Positions 54,004 to 64,000 of a stretch of DNA of 64,000 nt are shown here, one piece after another. The notes under the pieces were generated by a model. The model ran no database searches. It was not told where the DNA came from and saw only the letters and a program-made list of their open reading frames with translations. Position 1 is the stretch's first letter. Each line of letters opens with the position of its first letter. This stretch comes from Ascochyta rabiei. Taxonomy: Eukaryota > Ascomycota > Dothideomycetes > Pleosporales > Didymellaceae. The DNA lies in assembly GCF_004011695.2 (NCBI RefSeq), contig NC_082418.1, positions 1,240,001 through 1,304,000 of the forward strand, given 5' to 3'. The translations under genes were made by a program, and so were the position numbers.

Positions 54004-56493
54004 ATGCCTCGCCCAAAGAAGCCCGGCGTCGAGCCGAAGAAGAGATCGCGTAACGGCTGCTGGCAAGTCGATGCATGCCCATTTACACTTGTCGGAACTA
54101 ATCCCTTACGTAGGCCCTGTAAAGCGCGCAAAGTCAAATGGTGACTATCACCCGTGCAATGTGTGATACTGCTTGTTATAACAATTGTGCAGTGGAGAGG
54201 AGAAGCCGAATTGCCTGAACTGTGAACGCCAGAGAGAGCCATGCGATTATAGTATCAGACTGAACTGGAGTGGACGTACGAAGCGGGAGCCAGCCAGGTC
54301 GGGCTCCGGAGCATCGACTACAGGATCTGGCAGTCCTTACATGTCGACTTTCTCCTTTGAGAATGATGCCGGATCGCCGTTGCATCCACCAACCCCAGGA
54401 TCATCAGTGCCACCCAACACTGTAGATCGACATGTTCGCTCGATAACAAGAAACTCCCCTACTCGATCCAGATCCACCACCATCGACCCTGGTTCAATCA
54501 GACTAAGCCGGTCAGGATCTCACCCAAATGGCAGTCAACTTGGACTTCCTCAGCAAGGCCACTACACCCAAGCTGTGACTGGTCTGCCTGCTCCGGCGCC
54601 CTTCCACCAAATCCAGTTCCATACACAGTTCGAAACTCCGTCGCCATCAGACCCTGCTTTTGAGGGCTTTAGTTACAGCAATGTCGGATTCACTTCTGTC
54701 AATGCCGAGGAATCACTCTCTCCATCCTCCATGCCTCCGCCAAGAGGATCAGCAGACTCGATGTACAAGCGTCATAAATCCAATCATTCAGCAGATTCAC
54801 CTGCAACGACTCTTTCAGATACATGCTCTCCAAATACAGGTCCGCCCACACCCTACAACCTCTTTGCTGCGATGCCGTTGACCCCGAACTCTTCAGTAGG
54901 CTCTGAAGATCCAACCGCGCGCTCTTCAGCGAACCAAGAAAGCCCAGCATATGCGCCTCTTGACCTGCGCCGGCTATCAGTAAAGTCCTTAATCAATAAT
55001 ACATATGACGGCAGTCTACAAGAGAGCAACTCGGAAGGCGAACCCAGACGACGATATCCGGTAATGGACTCTGTATCAACAACCTACGGCTACGACATGG
55101 GTTTGGCGGACTGCGACACACCCAGGAACAAAGACGACTCTGCTATTGCAATCTATAGTCCACCAACGAACACATTGGAGCTCAACGATGACCTTCCACT
55201 CGCCGGATCAAAACCTCAGAAAAAAGATATGGCTTTCGGCAAAGGGGGTTACTATGCCAAACCAGTTCAGATACGCATCCCGAAGTCACTGGAGCCACTA
55301 CCTCCGTTGCTCAACGAGAACAAGATGAACCTACTCTACTTTCACCACTTTATCAACCACACAGCTCGCATCCTTGTTCCGCATGATTGCGAGAAGAATC
55401 CCTTTCGCCAGATTCTACCAGAAAGTAAGCAAGCATGTGTCCAATCTCCCGCATTACACATCAGCTGAAGCGAACAGTGGCCGTACGCGATGAGAATATC
55501 ATGAACCTATTACTTGCTTACAGCGCTTCACACCGGGCTCGAATGCTCAACCAGCCAGAGCCTGCTAATCGCATTGCTGTCTGGGTACAGGATGTATTTC
55601 CAAGACTACGTCGAACAATTACGGAGAACCCTAACCACATCTCCAACAGCACACTAGCTGCCGTGATCATGATGGCAAGCCTGGAGATAATCGCCTCCAA
55701 CACATTCGAGGTTCCCATTTCCTGGCAGAGCCATCTGCAAATGGCGCGGCAAATGGTCGTAGCAAGAGGAGGACCGCAGGGCGTAGACCGACAAGATCGC
55801 GTCGCCTACTTCCTCTCACGCTGGTTCGCATACCTCGACGTCGTCGGCTCCCTCAGTGGCAACAAAAACGACACACCTCTCGGGTCTTTCTACTGGTCAT
55901 CGGAAAACGCTTCGGCTGACGAAGATTTCGAGATCGACTGCCTGATGGGCTTCACGAACCGCTGCGTCGGCAGCCTGGCCAAAATTTCCGAGCTCGCAAA
56001 ACAATGCGAACCACTGCGTATCGACGAGGAGGGCAACATCCGCGAGAACTGGCACCCGAGCCTTGACGTCTATAATCAGGCAATGCACATCCGCCACGAG
56101 CTCGAGGAAGGCCTGTCAGACCAGTACATCCACCGGGGATGCAACCACGGCAGCGAGTCAGAAGGCGCGTGGGACGCCACGGAAATCTACGCCACGAATG
56201 AAATGTTCCACTGGGGCGGGCTAGTGCACCTCTACCGCCGCGTGCTGGGGAAGCCAGCCACAGCCGCGGAAGTGCAGAACGCCATAAGAGAGATTGTCGA
56301 ATTGCTGTACAAGGTGCGTCGGGGCTCGTCGGCCGAGGCGTGTCTCCTGTTCCCCATGTTTGTCGCAGGGTGCGACGCGCAGGACGAGGGACAGCGCGAG
56401 AAGATTATGGACCGGTTGAGAGGTGTTGAGGGGTTCGGCATGACGCAGGTGAGCATCTCGGAGCCGCTTTTGCAGAGCACGAAGATTGGCTAA
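54004..56493 (+). CDS. Zn2Cys6 transcription factor with fungal-specific C-terminal domain
   Basis: Four exons (54004-54062, 54114-54140, 54193-55424, 55478-56493) encode 777 residues. Basic KKRSRNGC leads into the binuclear zinc cluster with Cys19, 22, 29, 36, 39 and 46 (CWPCKARKVKC then CLNCERQREPC). Two introns split the finger: the first has a gcaagt donor (GC-AG type) and the second exon is only 27 nt. A long Ser/Pro/Thr-rich middle follows, then KMNLLYFHHFINHTARILVP, the beginning of the fungal-specific regulatory domain, which runs through NIMNLLLAYSASHRARML and WQSHLQMARQMVVARGG to the end. The third intron uses acceptor gaacag. It is a nuclear DNA-binding regulator; target pathway unknown, and no biosynthetic cluster lies nearby. 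Confidence 0.92.
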
Positions 56494-56840
56494 CAAGCTG
56501 CTTAGATCGATAGAGCGAGATCGCTTATGCGACGTGTTTGGGACACGGGAAAGCCGTGGGAGTCACTTGTCTCGGGCGAGTTCTTTGGTTGAATCTCACG
56601 GCTTCTACATCGCCTGATAGAGACGACGATGAAGACATGACGAGCGCGAAAAGGAATCGGTCGCACTCCACGTTGTCTATCCCGAGATATTCGCTTTTCT
56701 TCTTTCCTTTTTCCATGTACATCACCTCACAGTTCTGCGATACCCCCATGTAGACTCTCCTTTGCAACGAAACCACCCATGTCATATTGCGTTCTTCTAT
56801 CAAAAGCGCCGTCCATGGCCGTCTTCTCGTCCAACCCGTT
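56494..56840. other. Short convergent interval
   Basis: A 347-base space between the stops of the Zn2Cys6 gene and his1; it is occupied by 3' untranslated regions and shows no gene or repeat. Confidence 0.6.
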
Positions 56841-58013
56841 CTAATCGTGAGTCCTCGAGTTCTCGATCTTGGTGACCAAGATGTCGCAGGCGCCGGCCTC
56901 GGTCAGCTTGTCCATGGCAATGGCAATCTGCTTCCGCTGCACCATGACGGAGATGGCAACCCAGCCGGTCTCCTCGAGCGAGGTGACAGTCGGCGCGCGG
57001 TTGCCCGGGGTGATGGTTTTGGCCTCGTCGAGCTTCGCGCGCTCAATGTTGTATGTGCAGAGGACGTACTTTTGGGCAGCTATCGACAGTCAGCAAGGAC
57101 GAGGACTCGAGAGTAGAGATGCGCAACGCCGGTGCGTGGGGGGGGGGGGGGGGGGGCTTACTGATGACACCCTTTATCCTGGCTGTGATCAGATCAACAA
57201 GCTTGGGGTCTGAGGGGTGCTTCGACTTGATCAGGATAGCGCTGGACGAGACGACTGTGGAAATGGCCTTCAGGCCCGCCGCGCGCATCGTCTCTCCGGA
57301 CTCGACGAGATCCACAATACCATCTGCAACACCGAGCGCGCATGCCGCCTCGACACTGCCGCCGACGTATTTGATGTTTGTCTTCAGCGGCGCATCCTTT
57401 GCGTCGCCGTTTGTCGACCCGCTCTGCTCAGCCTCCAGCTTCCTGAAGTACTGCTCCGCCAGGTTCGTGAAGGAGGTGACGACGTTCTTTCCAATCAAGT
57501 CCTCAGGCTTGGCCAGGTCGCCTTTCGAGGGCACCTGGACCTGGAGACTGCACTTTCCAAAGTCGAGGTCGAGCACTTCGACGACGCCGGTCGTTGCTGT
57601 GGGGGGTACGCCGCATTCGTGCTCCTCGACCTGGTCGCGGCCAGTGATTCCGAGGTCGACGCGACCCTCGCCGACGAATGTGGGGATGTCGGCGGCGGGG
57701 AGGAAGACGAGCGCGAGAGGGAGGTTCTTGACGAGCGCAATGTCGAGGCGCGAGTGGCGGTGGAATTGGATGTCTGAGCCGTGGAGCAGGTCGAGACAAA
57801 CTTGGTGAAGACGGCCCTCTGTTGCAGTGGTTAGAGACGCTTGAGGACCAATGGGCAGGAGAGCTCACTCTTGGGTACCGCGAAGAGTAGTCGGTCGTTC
57901 AGGCTGTTGCCCAATGTGTCAGTCATGAATGGCAAGCTTCGACTGCCTTGGCGCGCTCTTTGCATGATGTACTCCATCTCGTTTGGCCCGTTGGCTCCAT
58001 TGGCGTGAGGCAT
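56841..58013 (-). CDS. his1: ATP phosphoribosyltransferase, first step of histidine synthesis
   Basis: Three exons (58013-57869, 57818-57162, 57079-56841) encode 346 residues. The enzyme joins ATP and PRPP to phosphoribosyl-ATP in the cytosol and is feedback-inhibited by histidine. The catalytic part has NDRLLFAVPKKGRLHQ, FHRHSRLDIALVKN, FVGEGRVDLGITGRDQ and the PRPP-loop region GVADGIVDLVESGETMR; the C-terminal regulatory domain begins with AQKYVLCTYNIER and ends with an ACDILVTKIE strand, so this is the long (HisG-L) form usual in fungi. Introns of 50 and 82 nt have gtgagc and gtaagc donors. The second contains a 19-base C run (G on the plus strand) right after its donor. An N-terminal extension of about 30 residues precedes the conserved region. 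The ATG at 58013 is the first in frame. Confidence 0.97.
57138..57156. repeat. Poly-G run of 19 inside his1 intron 2
   Basis: An uninterrupted homopolymer beginning five bases inside the intron, in the sense strand gtaag followed by C19. Run length may be uncertain in the assembly. Confidence 0.93.
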
Positions 58014-58917
58014 CTTGCAAAAGTTGTGCGGAAAGGAAGGAGGAAGCGGGGCAAAAGCACATACGAGTTGACTAGATCCATGTTGTTTATGCTGAATACG
58101 CGACTTAAGTTATGGGGTATTGCAAATAGCGGTGCGACAGAGGATGGCTAGACGTGATGTTTTGCGTGCGGGCTGAGACCAAGTGCCCACGTAGGAAGGT
58201 CCAATTGGGTGCTGCTGCGTCTGGCGGAGGACGGAGATATGCGCGTGCTGCAGATGAAGTGGGTGGGATGTGTCGTTTCGTGGTGTACAACTTTTGCAAG
58301 GTGCGAATGGTAATGCGCCTTTGCCTATCGTGCCCGCAGGTGAGTCAGGAGGGGTGTTTCTTGCACGTGTAATGAGCCAGTGGCTACTAGATACTCGCAG
58401 AGCTTGGCCACAGCATTCAACAGATACTAGAACTGCTACTGCTACTTCGTCGTCCGCTCTGTACATCTGTTGAACAAAAAACTGCTGACCATAGCTCCGA
58501 AGTACGGCTTTGACTTTTGAAGGATGACATCAATTGGCAACGAGCACATGCAGCTGCCCCGCGGCGGGCGTGCTAAGCGAGGCTGCTGTGAGACCAGCAT
58601 CACCAAGCCTGACAACTTGCGTGAAGCAATCCGCAGAAACAGGTAGTTTATGGAAAGTATGATACCAGAAGACTCGAGTTATGACGGTGATACTCGACAT
58701 GAATTGACTTTGTACGATTCGCCGCAGTTGCTTATTGAATTGCAACAACTGTAATGCCAAGCGCGGATTGACTTCCTAGACGGGCCGGGCATTCTGCTTC
58801 CAGCTCCCTAGCATTGGTTGGCAATCCAAGGAGAAGTACAAAGTACGAAGCACGACACCTCTGAGCGTATCTTGCAAATACATATATAATTTTTAAATTT
58901 GATTCTGGTTTCATCAA
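58014..58917. other. Upstream region of his1 and left flank of tRNA gene
   Basis: About 0.9 kb. The left part is the his1 promoter and leader. The right end before the tRNA is AT-rich (58882-58901, alternating AT then T and A runs). No coding gene is supported. Confidence 0.5.
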
Positions 58918-58988
58918 GCATTCTTGGTCCAACGGTAGGATAATTGCCTTCCAAGCAATTGGCCCGGGTTCGACTCCCGGAGGATGCA
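58918..58988 (+). tRNA. tRNA-Gly, anticodon TCC
   Basis: A 71-base cloverleaf without intron. The acceptor stem GCATTCT pairs with AGGATGC (one T-G wobble), the anticodon stem ATTGC/GCAAT encloses loop CTTCCAA with anticodon TCC, and the T arm is CCGGG TTCGACT CCCGG. The box A and box B promoter elements are intact. An AT-rich TATA-like tract lies about 20 bases upstream, and a T5 run at 59027-59031 could terminate Pol III. It reads GGA codons. Confidence 0.97.
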
Positions 58989-59363
58989 TAAGATCCTTCT
59001 TATGATTGACTTGGAAATAACCGTTCTTTTTGCCCAGGTGGAGCCGACTACTGCAGCTCACGACTTCTCTTTTTGTACGAGTCATCGAGAACATGGTCAT
59101 CGCGTCGCTACACAGAGGTTGTATTGATGTTACTTCAGCTTCAAGGCACACCTTTTAGGTAATTCATCTTTCTGGAGTGTGTTGACCACGATTGTGGTCT
59201 ACTTTCGTTCTGCAGCACAGTTACTCACAACAGTGTTATGGCCTTTCGTGAAAGGAGTGACAAGGATATAATAATCATTACATCTATGTTGCTAACGCTA
59301 CACAAGACCAACTAATCAATCAGGGTATCACGTAATGTCAGGCCCCTGGGCTCGTGTGTCCGC
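58989..59363. other. Interval between tRNA and membrane protein gene
   Basis: This 375-base stretch contains the probable Pol III terminator (T5 at 59027-59031) and the 3' region of the minus-strand membrane protein gene. Nothing else is seen. Confidence 0.6.
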
Positions 59364-61514
59364 TTACGGCAAAACCTTGGTCTCATCCTCATGCCTGATG
59401 CGATAAGGTTCCAAGGCGATTGGCACGTCACCGGAATAGCCAACCTCCCCCTGTGCTTTCTCCAGCTTCCTCGTGATCTTGCCCACCAATCTCGCGATCC
59501 AGCGATCGTTGGCCATAGCAGACACTGTACTGACGCCAGCTTTGCGCATGTTGGCAGCTGTTCTGCTGGACGCGTCTTTGAACCCAGTGTCTACTTTGCG
59601 TAGGAAAGACTTGAAACTCTTGTCCTCGCTGACAGTAGCGTCCGATGCCGCACTGTTCATGCTGGATACAGACTCGCTGTCAGAAGCATTAGTGCTGACA
59701 CGCTTGAGCTCACGCAGCACCTTTGCATCTTCAAAGTCCCTGTCGCTCTCGATGACCTTGGTCGCTTTGACAATAGCGGCGATGAAGTTGAGCATCTCCT
59801 GGGAAACGACCATCGGAAGGTGGGCGTGTGCGCTGACATGCATGTTCGCTTCGTCTTTCTTCAGCTGTTTAAGCGTCTTGTGTGCCTGCGTCACCTTGGC
59901 TGTGTTCTCTGCCTCTTGAATCTCGGTCTCCAGTTCCAATTTCTCGAAATCGGTTGGCACCTCGGGGAAGATGTGTTCATGGTGCGGGAACAAGAAGATA
60001 GGAACGTTGAGAATGGCGTCTAGGCCTCCCACCTCAACGACCCGTTTGAGATCCACTGCATCCGCTAGCGACCGGTAAGCCATGATGTCCGACACGTCGA
60101 AGTGGCATTTTATATCGTAATTCGTGTTGATCGGAAACGATGCGCTGCTCACAATCTTGGTCATCTCGACACAGAAGTTGGCCTCTGAGAAGAAGGACGA
60201 GATGCGGGCCTCCAGCCTGCGGATTTCGCCATCCTGCGATGAGTAGTGCTTGAACAGATACTTTTGCATCAGTGCAACAAACCACTTCCCAGAACCCGCA
60301 GCTGACACCGACTTGAACTTGACAGTGTGAAAGTAGCAGATAGGAAATAGCATGAGTCGATACAGGAAGGGGAAGCGGTGTAGCCACCTTTTGACATTTG
60401 GATACGATGTCTTTCGGAGGGTTGAGACTCTTATCGATTTAGAGGGAGGGTGCGGGATCGAAGGACCGCTGTGGATTTGAGCGCAGATAGCCGCACGGAG
60501 GTCGTCGACCTTATCGGGGTCCAGGTTGTTTTCGTCTTTGCGCGCTTTCTCGATCAGTTGCTTCTTCGCTATCTGAATCGAACTGGTGTCATTAATGTGC
60601 TTGATATATTGCTGATACTTGGCGTTTGCTTTCTCCTCGACCGGGGATAGCTGCTTGACTGAAGAGAAGGCAGATCTGGCATCTTCGGAATCTGTAGGGG
60701 GCGCGTCTGCTGTCATGTTCCTAACCATCTCTGCAGGCCGTGCTGCAGCTGCAGCTTTTAGAATGGCGGTATCGGCGACGATCATCGAATCGTCGCTGTC
60801 TTCTTCAGGTTTGCCATAGGGTACATCTCCGAATGTTACCTCCCATTCTCCTCCCTTGATGTTGGCGTACACATCATCGACATGAATTGTCCTAAAAAGG
60901 GGTACAGTCACCTTGTCGACCTGAATTCCAAGCTCAATCTCATCTGAGAGCTTGATGCCTGCTTCGATTCCATACGCTACCAGCGTCAAGGTGGAGAGCG
61001 ACAGCGTAATACCCCTGATGACGAACAAGCCCTTAACTTCTGTGTCGATTTCCAAAGCAGGGAGATCGAAAAAGGCTATCTGATCGTTGATAAAGTGCAG
61101 ATCTCGAAGGAACGTCTTCCGTGAGAGACGTCTCGCAAGACCCGCAGGAGCGTCGAACTGGAACAGACAGGCTATGATGAAAGTCGGCCAACACGCAGCC
61201 CAAAACACCCAGAACAAGAGCCAAGATGTCGAGCATACCGCATACACGAAGTTGACTGTAGCAAAGATAGTCCACAAAGGTACGAAAGGCAAGACGCGGT
61301 TGCCTTTGGCCTCGCCCAAGAGAATGGCGTAAACCAGCTGAGGTGCTCCGGACATTATCCAACGGAAAGGCCATGCGAAGACCAGGGCAGCTACTGCTGT
61401 GGCTACTAGGAAAATGAGGTGCAGGCTATTCGTGACACCAGTCTTTCGTTTGACGGCAGGTGTTGTGGAAACAGGTTTCCGTCTTGATACACCCGGCGAC
61501 TTTGATGGCTGCAT
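59364..61514 (-). CDS. Large fungal membrane protein, possibly lipid-transfer-like
   Basis: A single-exon protein of 716 residues. A basic Ser-rich N-terminus (about 27 residues) is followed by membrane segments NSLHLIFLVATAVAALVF, LVYAILLGEA to VPLWTIFATVNFVYAV and WLLFWVFWAACWPTFIIA. Then come beta-rich stretches, ALEIDTEVKGLFVIRGITLS and LSDEIELGIQVDKVTVPLF with HVDDVYANIKGGEWEVTFG, separated by a long charged linker from a second domain (YRLMLFPICYFHTVKFKSV to IKCHFDVSDIMAYRSLAD) and a helical tail. The membrane anchor plus repeated amphipathic strands recalls Mdm31/Mdm32 and bridge-like lipid-transfer proteins, but that is inference; I know it only as a conserved fungal protein of unknown role. 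The ATG at 61514 begins directly before the basic leader. Confidence 0.8.
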   Translation of the reverse strand: MQPSKSPGVSRRKPVSTTPAVKRKTGVTNSLHLIFLVATAVAALVFAWPFRWIMSGAPQLVYAILLGEAKGNRVLPFVPLWTIFATVNFVYAVCSTSWLLFWVFWAACWPTFIIACLFQFDAPAGLARRLSRKTFLRDLHFINDQIAFFDLPALEIDTEVKGLFVIRGITLSLSTLTLVAYGIEAGIKLSDEIELGIQVDKVTVPLFRTIHVDDVYANIKGGEWEVTFGDVPYGKPEEDSDDSMIVADTAILKAAAAARPAEMVRNMTADAPPTDSEDARSAFSSVKQLSPVEEKANAKYQQYIKHINDTSSIQIAKKQLIEKARKDENNLDPDKVDDLRAAICAQIHSGPSIPHPPSKSIRVSTLRKTSYPNVKRWLHRFPFLYRLMLFPICYFHTVKFKSVSAAGSGKWFVALMQKYLFKHYSSQDGEIRRLEARISSFFSEANFCVEMTKIVSSASFPINTNYDIKCHFDVSDIMAYRSLADAVDLKRVVEVGGLDAILNVPIFLFPHHEHIFPEVPTDFEKLELETEIQEAENTAKVTQAHKTLKQLKKDEANMHVSAHAHLPMVVSQEMLNFIAAIVKATKVIESDRDFEDAKVLRELKRVSTNASDSESVSSMNSAASDATVSEDKSFKSFLRKVDTGFKDASSRTAANMRKAGVSTVSAMANDRWIARLVGKITRKLEKAQGEVGYSGDVPIALEPYRIRHEDETKVLP

Positions 61515-62598
61515 GGTGATAGCAGCAAGATGCAGACTACAGGTAGAACAGTGTGGTGGGTAGGTTCAAGGATATCAGGCGTTCATTGTGGGCGTGGGGG
61601 GTCTGTTACGCAGGTACAAAGTGAAAGGTGCAGTGTGGCCAGCGGCAAGAGGTTACTTGTGATCATTTATTCACATGTGACGTCACGGCTCGTCGGTTTT
61701 AGCCGCAATGCTAGACACATTCTAGACGGATTCTAGACACGGATCTGATTCAGATTTATGCATCTAATAGGAAAGATGTCCACTAGCTCAGTAAAGCTGG
61801 GTTTCCAATTTCTACTCACAGAGGCTGTCGATCGTCTAGGGTTGACTCTTTAGCCAGGCCCTCCTAGTCCGCAACAATCTGATTCGCCGACATCTCAGGC
61901 TTCGAGGCCCTAGTTCGAGACGACACCTCTCAATAGCTGCCAAAGGATTTCATGAGACAGGTAATTTTCCGCAAAGAGGACTGAGTGGATGGCATGGTGA
62001 CCGACTGTACGTCTGAGTAGATCTGATGCGCTGCAGGATACAAGCAACATGCTAAACACTTTCGAATCCTCATCACGATCAAGGCGCACTGGTTTGCAAG
62101 TTGGGAGCGGGAAAGATTGAAGATAAAATCAGTCCTGTTCAAGATATTATGCTCGCCTCCGAACACCTCTATAAACGCCGCCCTAATGGTCTTCGAGAAA
62201 GCAATGAGAGTGACTGAAAGCAGGGATCAATCAACAAAAGCATTTGTGATCTCATCTGGTGTCAACCACTCCGCTGATGCTGGTGTTCCGATGCTTGGGC
62301 AAAGTGAAGGTTCGCTCTAGGATATTGGTAAGACAAAGGCCGTTCAAAACTAAGGACCAAGGGATCGAAGTCTTGAAGAGTTGAACGCCTTTTCCCAAAA
62401 GGATGAGGTTCGAAACATCCATCTGTTCAGTTGTGAGGCAGATGGGAAGAGCGTCGTCTGTCTCGTTCGGTCCATACCCATGTAGCCAGCTTCAGTGCTG
62501 GTTGGCACCGAGGGCTCCTTCTCTCGTCTGTGCCAGGGCCACATGGAACCTATTATGAGCATACTGTGAGTCGCTCCCGTAGACGCGCAGGCGTTGAT
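61515..62598. other. Intergenic region between two minus-strand genes
   Basis: About 1.1 kb holding the promoter of the membrane protein gene and the 3' region of the cyclin gene. It is somewhat AT-rich, with only short frames. A short imperfect ATTCTAGACA direct repeat occurs at about 61719-61740. Confidence 0.5.
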
Positions 62599-64000
62599 TT
62601 ACTGTCTTCCTCCGTTCTGTCGCTCGTGCTGTTCGGCCACCTCTCGCGCATAAAACTCAACCAGCATAGTCCCGTAAGCCTCCATCTCTTCGAGAGGCAC
62701 AGCCAAACGGAAATCGTTCAGCAACAGGAACTGCAGCTCTAAATGGTTCAGCTCAACCAATGGTAGACCACCAACCTATGTTGATTAATTAACGGACAAA
62801 AGGCGGGTTACCAATGCCAACATACCTTCGCGTATCTAGAGTTGGTGTAGAACACATCGGAGAAGAATTTGCTGGCGCAAGTAACACCAGCGATCACAAG
62901 TCGGTGAATGTTGAAGCTATCCACTACAAAGAAATGGGAAAGGTTGTATGCATCAGAGTCCAGGTCTTGCTGGGGCGGGGACGGAGGCTGAGCAGCGTGT
63001 GCTGCAGGCTCTTGTGGCCTGCCGAGAGATCCAGATGGGGGTGGTGTTACGCTTTGAGCTGCAACTGATGGGGTCTGCGAAGCCGCCGCAGCAGTCGTGG
63101 TCGCCGAAGCAACAGCTCCTGAGCGTTCTAACGATTGCTGGTTGGCCTGGCGGAGGTTGAGCATAGGTCCCGCGTTCACTCTCTCTGTCATTCTGTCGAA
63201 GTACACAAGAAGACTGAGGAAGACCTCGTAGGTGGTAGGACAATACTTGTGTATGCGGCTGAGATAACTCAGTATCGATATACTGGGCACATTTTTGCCG
63301 TGAAAGGCTAGTACACTGGTTGTCTGCTGGCTGAGTCCGGATGCTCCGTCTACGGGCGGTATTTGGCGATGCAGATGATCATGCTGTCGATCGTTCGTGG
63401 TAGTGATTTTGGTCAGCAACCCAGCGACCATCTCGATGATATCCGAGACAGGCATCTCGCTGATCTCATATTGTGGTCCGACGTCTGCAGGGTCTCGTCG
63501 TTGACGCCGCGACAACGAGCGCGTCTGGGAAAAGGGACTCGACTCATCGACGGCAAAACTTTGGATGTGGGCCAGGCTGGTGACCTTGATCTTTCGAGGC
63601 GACGCTGCGTTCGACTCGGCAGGTGAGCGCTGCAGTTGTGCTGGTGAGCCCTGGACAGATGATGGTCCAGATGAGGGCACGGTTCGAGGCTGTGCGGCAG
63701 AGGGCGTGGGCTGCTGCGAATGTGGGCGAAAGCGGGGGCTAGAAGGAGGTGCCGGCTGCTGCTGCTGGGTGGATGTGTGTGGGCTGGGTTCCGGGGGGTT
63801 GTGCTGCTGCGCTCGCTGAGCTGGTGTTGAGCTGGATGGTGGGGCTCCCGCATCGGCCATTGGAACGTCAGCCACGGCTCGAGGCGGCGCGTCCACTGAC
63901 GACGAGGGCCGTCCCGAATGCGAAGAAGGAGGTTCTTGCGCCTGCTGGTGTCCACTGCCACCACCGAACACGGGTTTGTGAAAGTGGTTCCCACCGAAGT
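62599..64000 (-). CDS. PHO80-type cyclin, 5' end outside window
   Basis: Two exons are visible (from beyond 64000 to 62826, and 62775-62599), at least 449 residues; no ATG occurs before the window edge in this frame, so the start is missing. The N-terminal half is Ser/Pro/Gln-rich and disordered. The cyclin box starts at MPVSDIIEMVAGLLTKI and continues VPSISILSYLSRIHKYCP, YEVFLSLLVYFDRMTERV, then after a Gln/Ala/Pro insert VDSFNIHRLVIAGVTCASK and FFSDVFYTNSRYAKV. The intron (50 nt, gtatgt...catag) joins GGLPLVELNHLELQFLLLND. This matches PHO80/PREG and PCL6/7 cyclins that bind the Pho85 kinase and control phosphate signalling or glycogen metabolism. Which of these roles applies cannot be decided from the visible part. 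Confidence 0.92.

Overview
This window is nuclear DNA of a filamentous ascomycete (Pezizomycotina). The reasons are compact genes with short GT-AG introns of about 48-85 nt (one of 236 nt), many with a CTAAC-type branch point; fungal-only families (PalF arrestin, Zn2Cys6 factor, PHO80-type cyclin, PXR1); and a eukaryotic tRNA-Gly. Placement in Dothideomycetes is my impression from protein similarity and is not proven. I support 24 protein-coding genes and one tRNA gene. I see no transposon, rRNA gene, CRISPR array or secondary-metabolite cluster.

Layout. 1-8.4 kb: a HAD phosphatase divergent from the succinate dehydrogenase iron-sulfur gene, then an F-box-like protein and an RRxS-rich phosphoprotein-like gene. 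10.5-18.8 kb: a SWIM zinc-finger protein, a bZIP-like factor, autophagy gene atg5, an unknown gene and a small Gly/Ser/Gln-rich protein. 19.2-25.4 kb: a CobW-type GTPase, the AP-3 delta adaptin and, divergent from it, EMC2, which carries an apparent one-base frameshift near its start. 26.8-37.6 kb: a 1016-residue low-complexity protein with a Met-Asn-Gly minisatellite, a 4.8-kb interval packed with unrelated tandem repeats, and a 973-residue F-box protein. 38.1-53 kb: a TMEM63/OSCA-type channel, PalF/RIM8 of ambient pH signalling, a coiled-coil protein, PXR1, mevalonate kinase and eIF3j. 54-64 kb: a Zn2Cys6 factor whose zinc finger is split by a GC-AG intron and a 27-nt exon, histidine gene his1, tRNA-Gly(TCC), a large fungal membrane protein and a PHO80-type cyclin cut by the window edge.

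The genes do not form a pathway; this is ordinary housekeeping and regulatory gene content. Several pairs are divergent and share short promoters (HAD/sdhB, atg5/unknown, small protein/CobW, AP-3 delta/EMC2, channel/palF, coiled coil/PXR1). The most unusual stretch is the tandem-repeat field at about 30.0-34.5 kb. I did not find a convincing undescribed multi-gene system. The best leads are that repeat field, the EMC2 frameshift, the split zinc finger and several conserved but unassigned proteins. All gene models were joined by hand from reading frames and splice signals.
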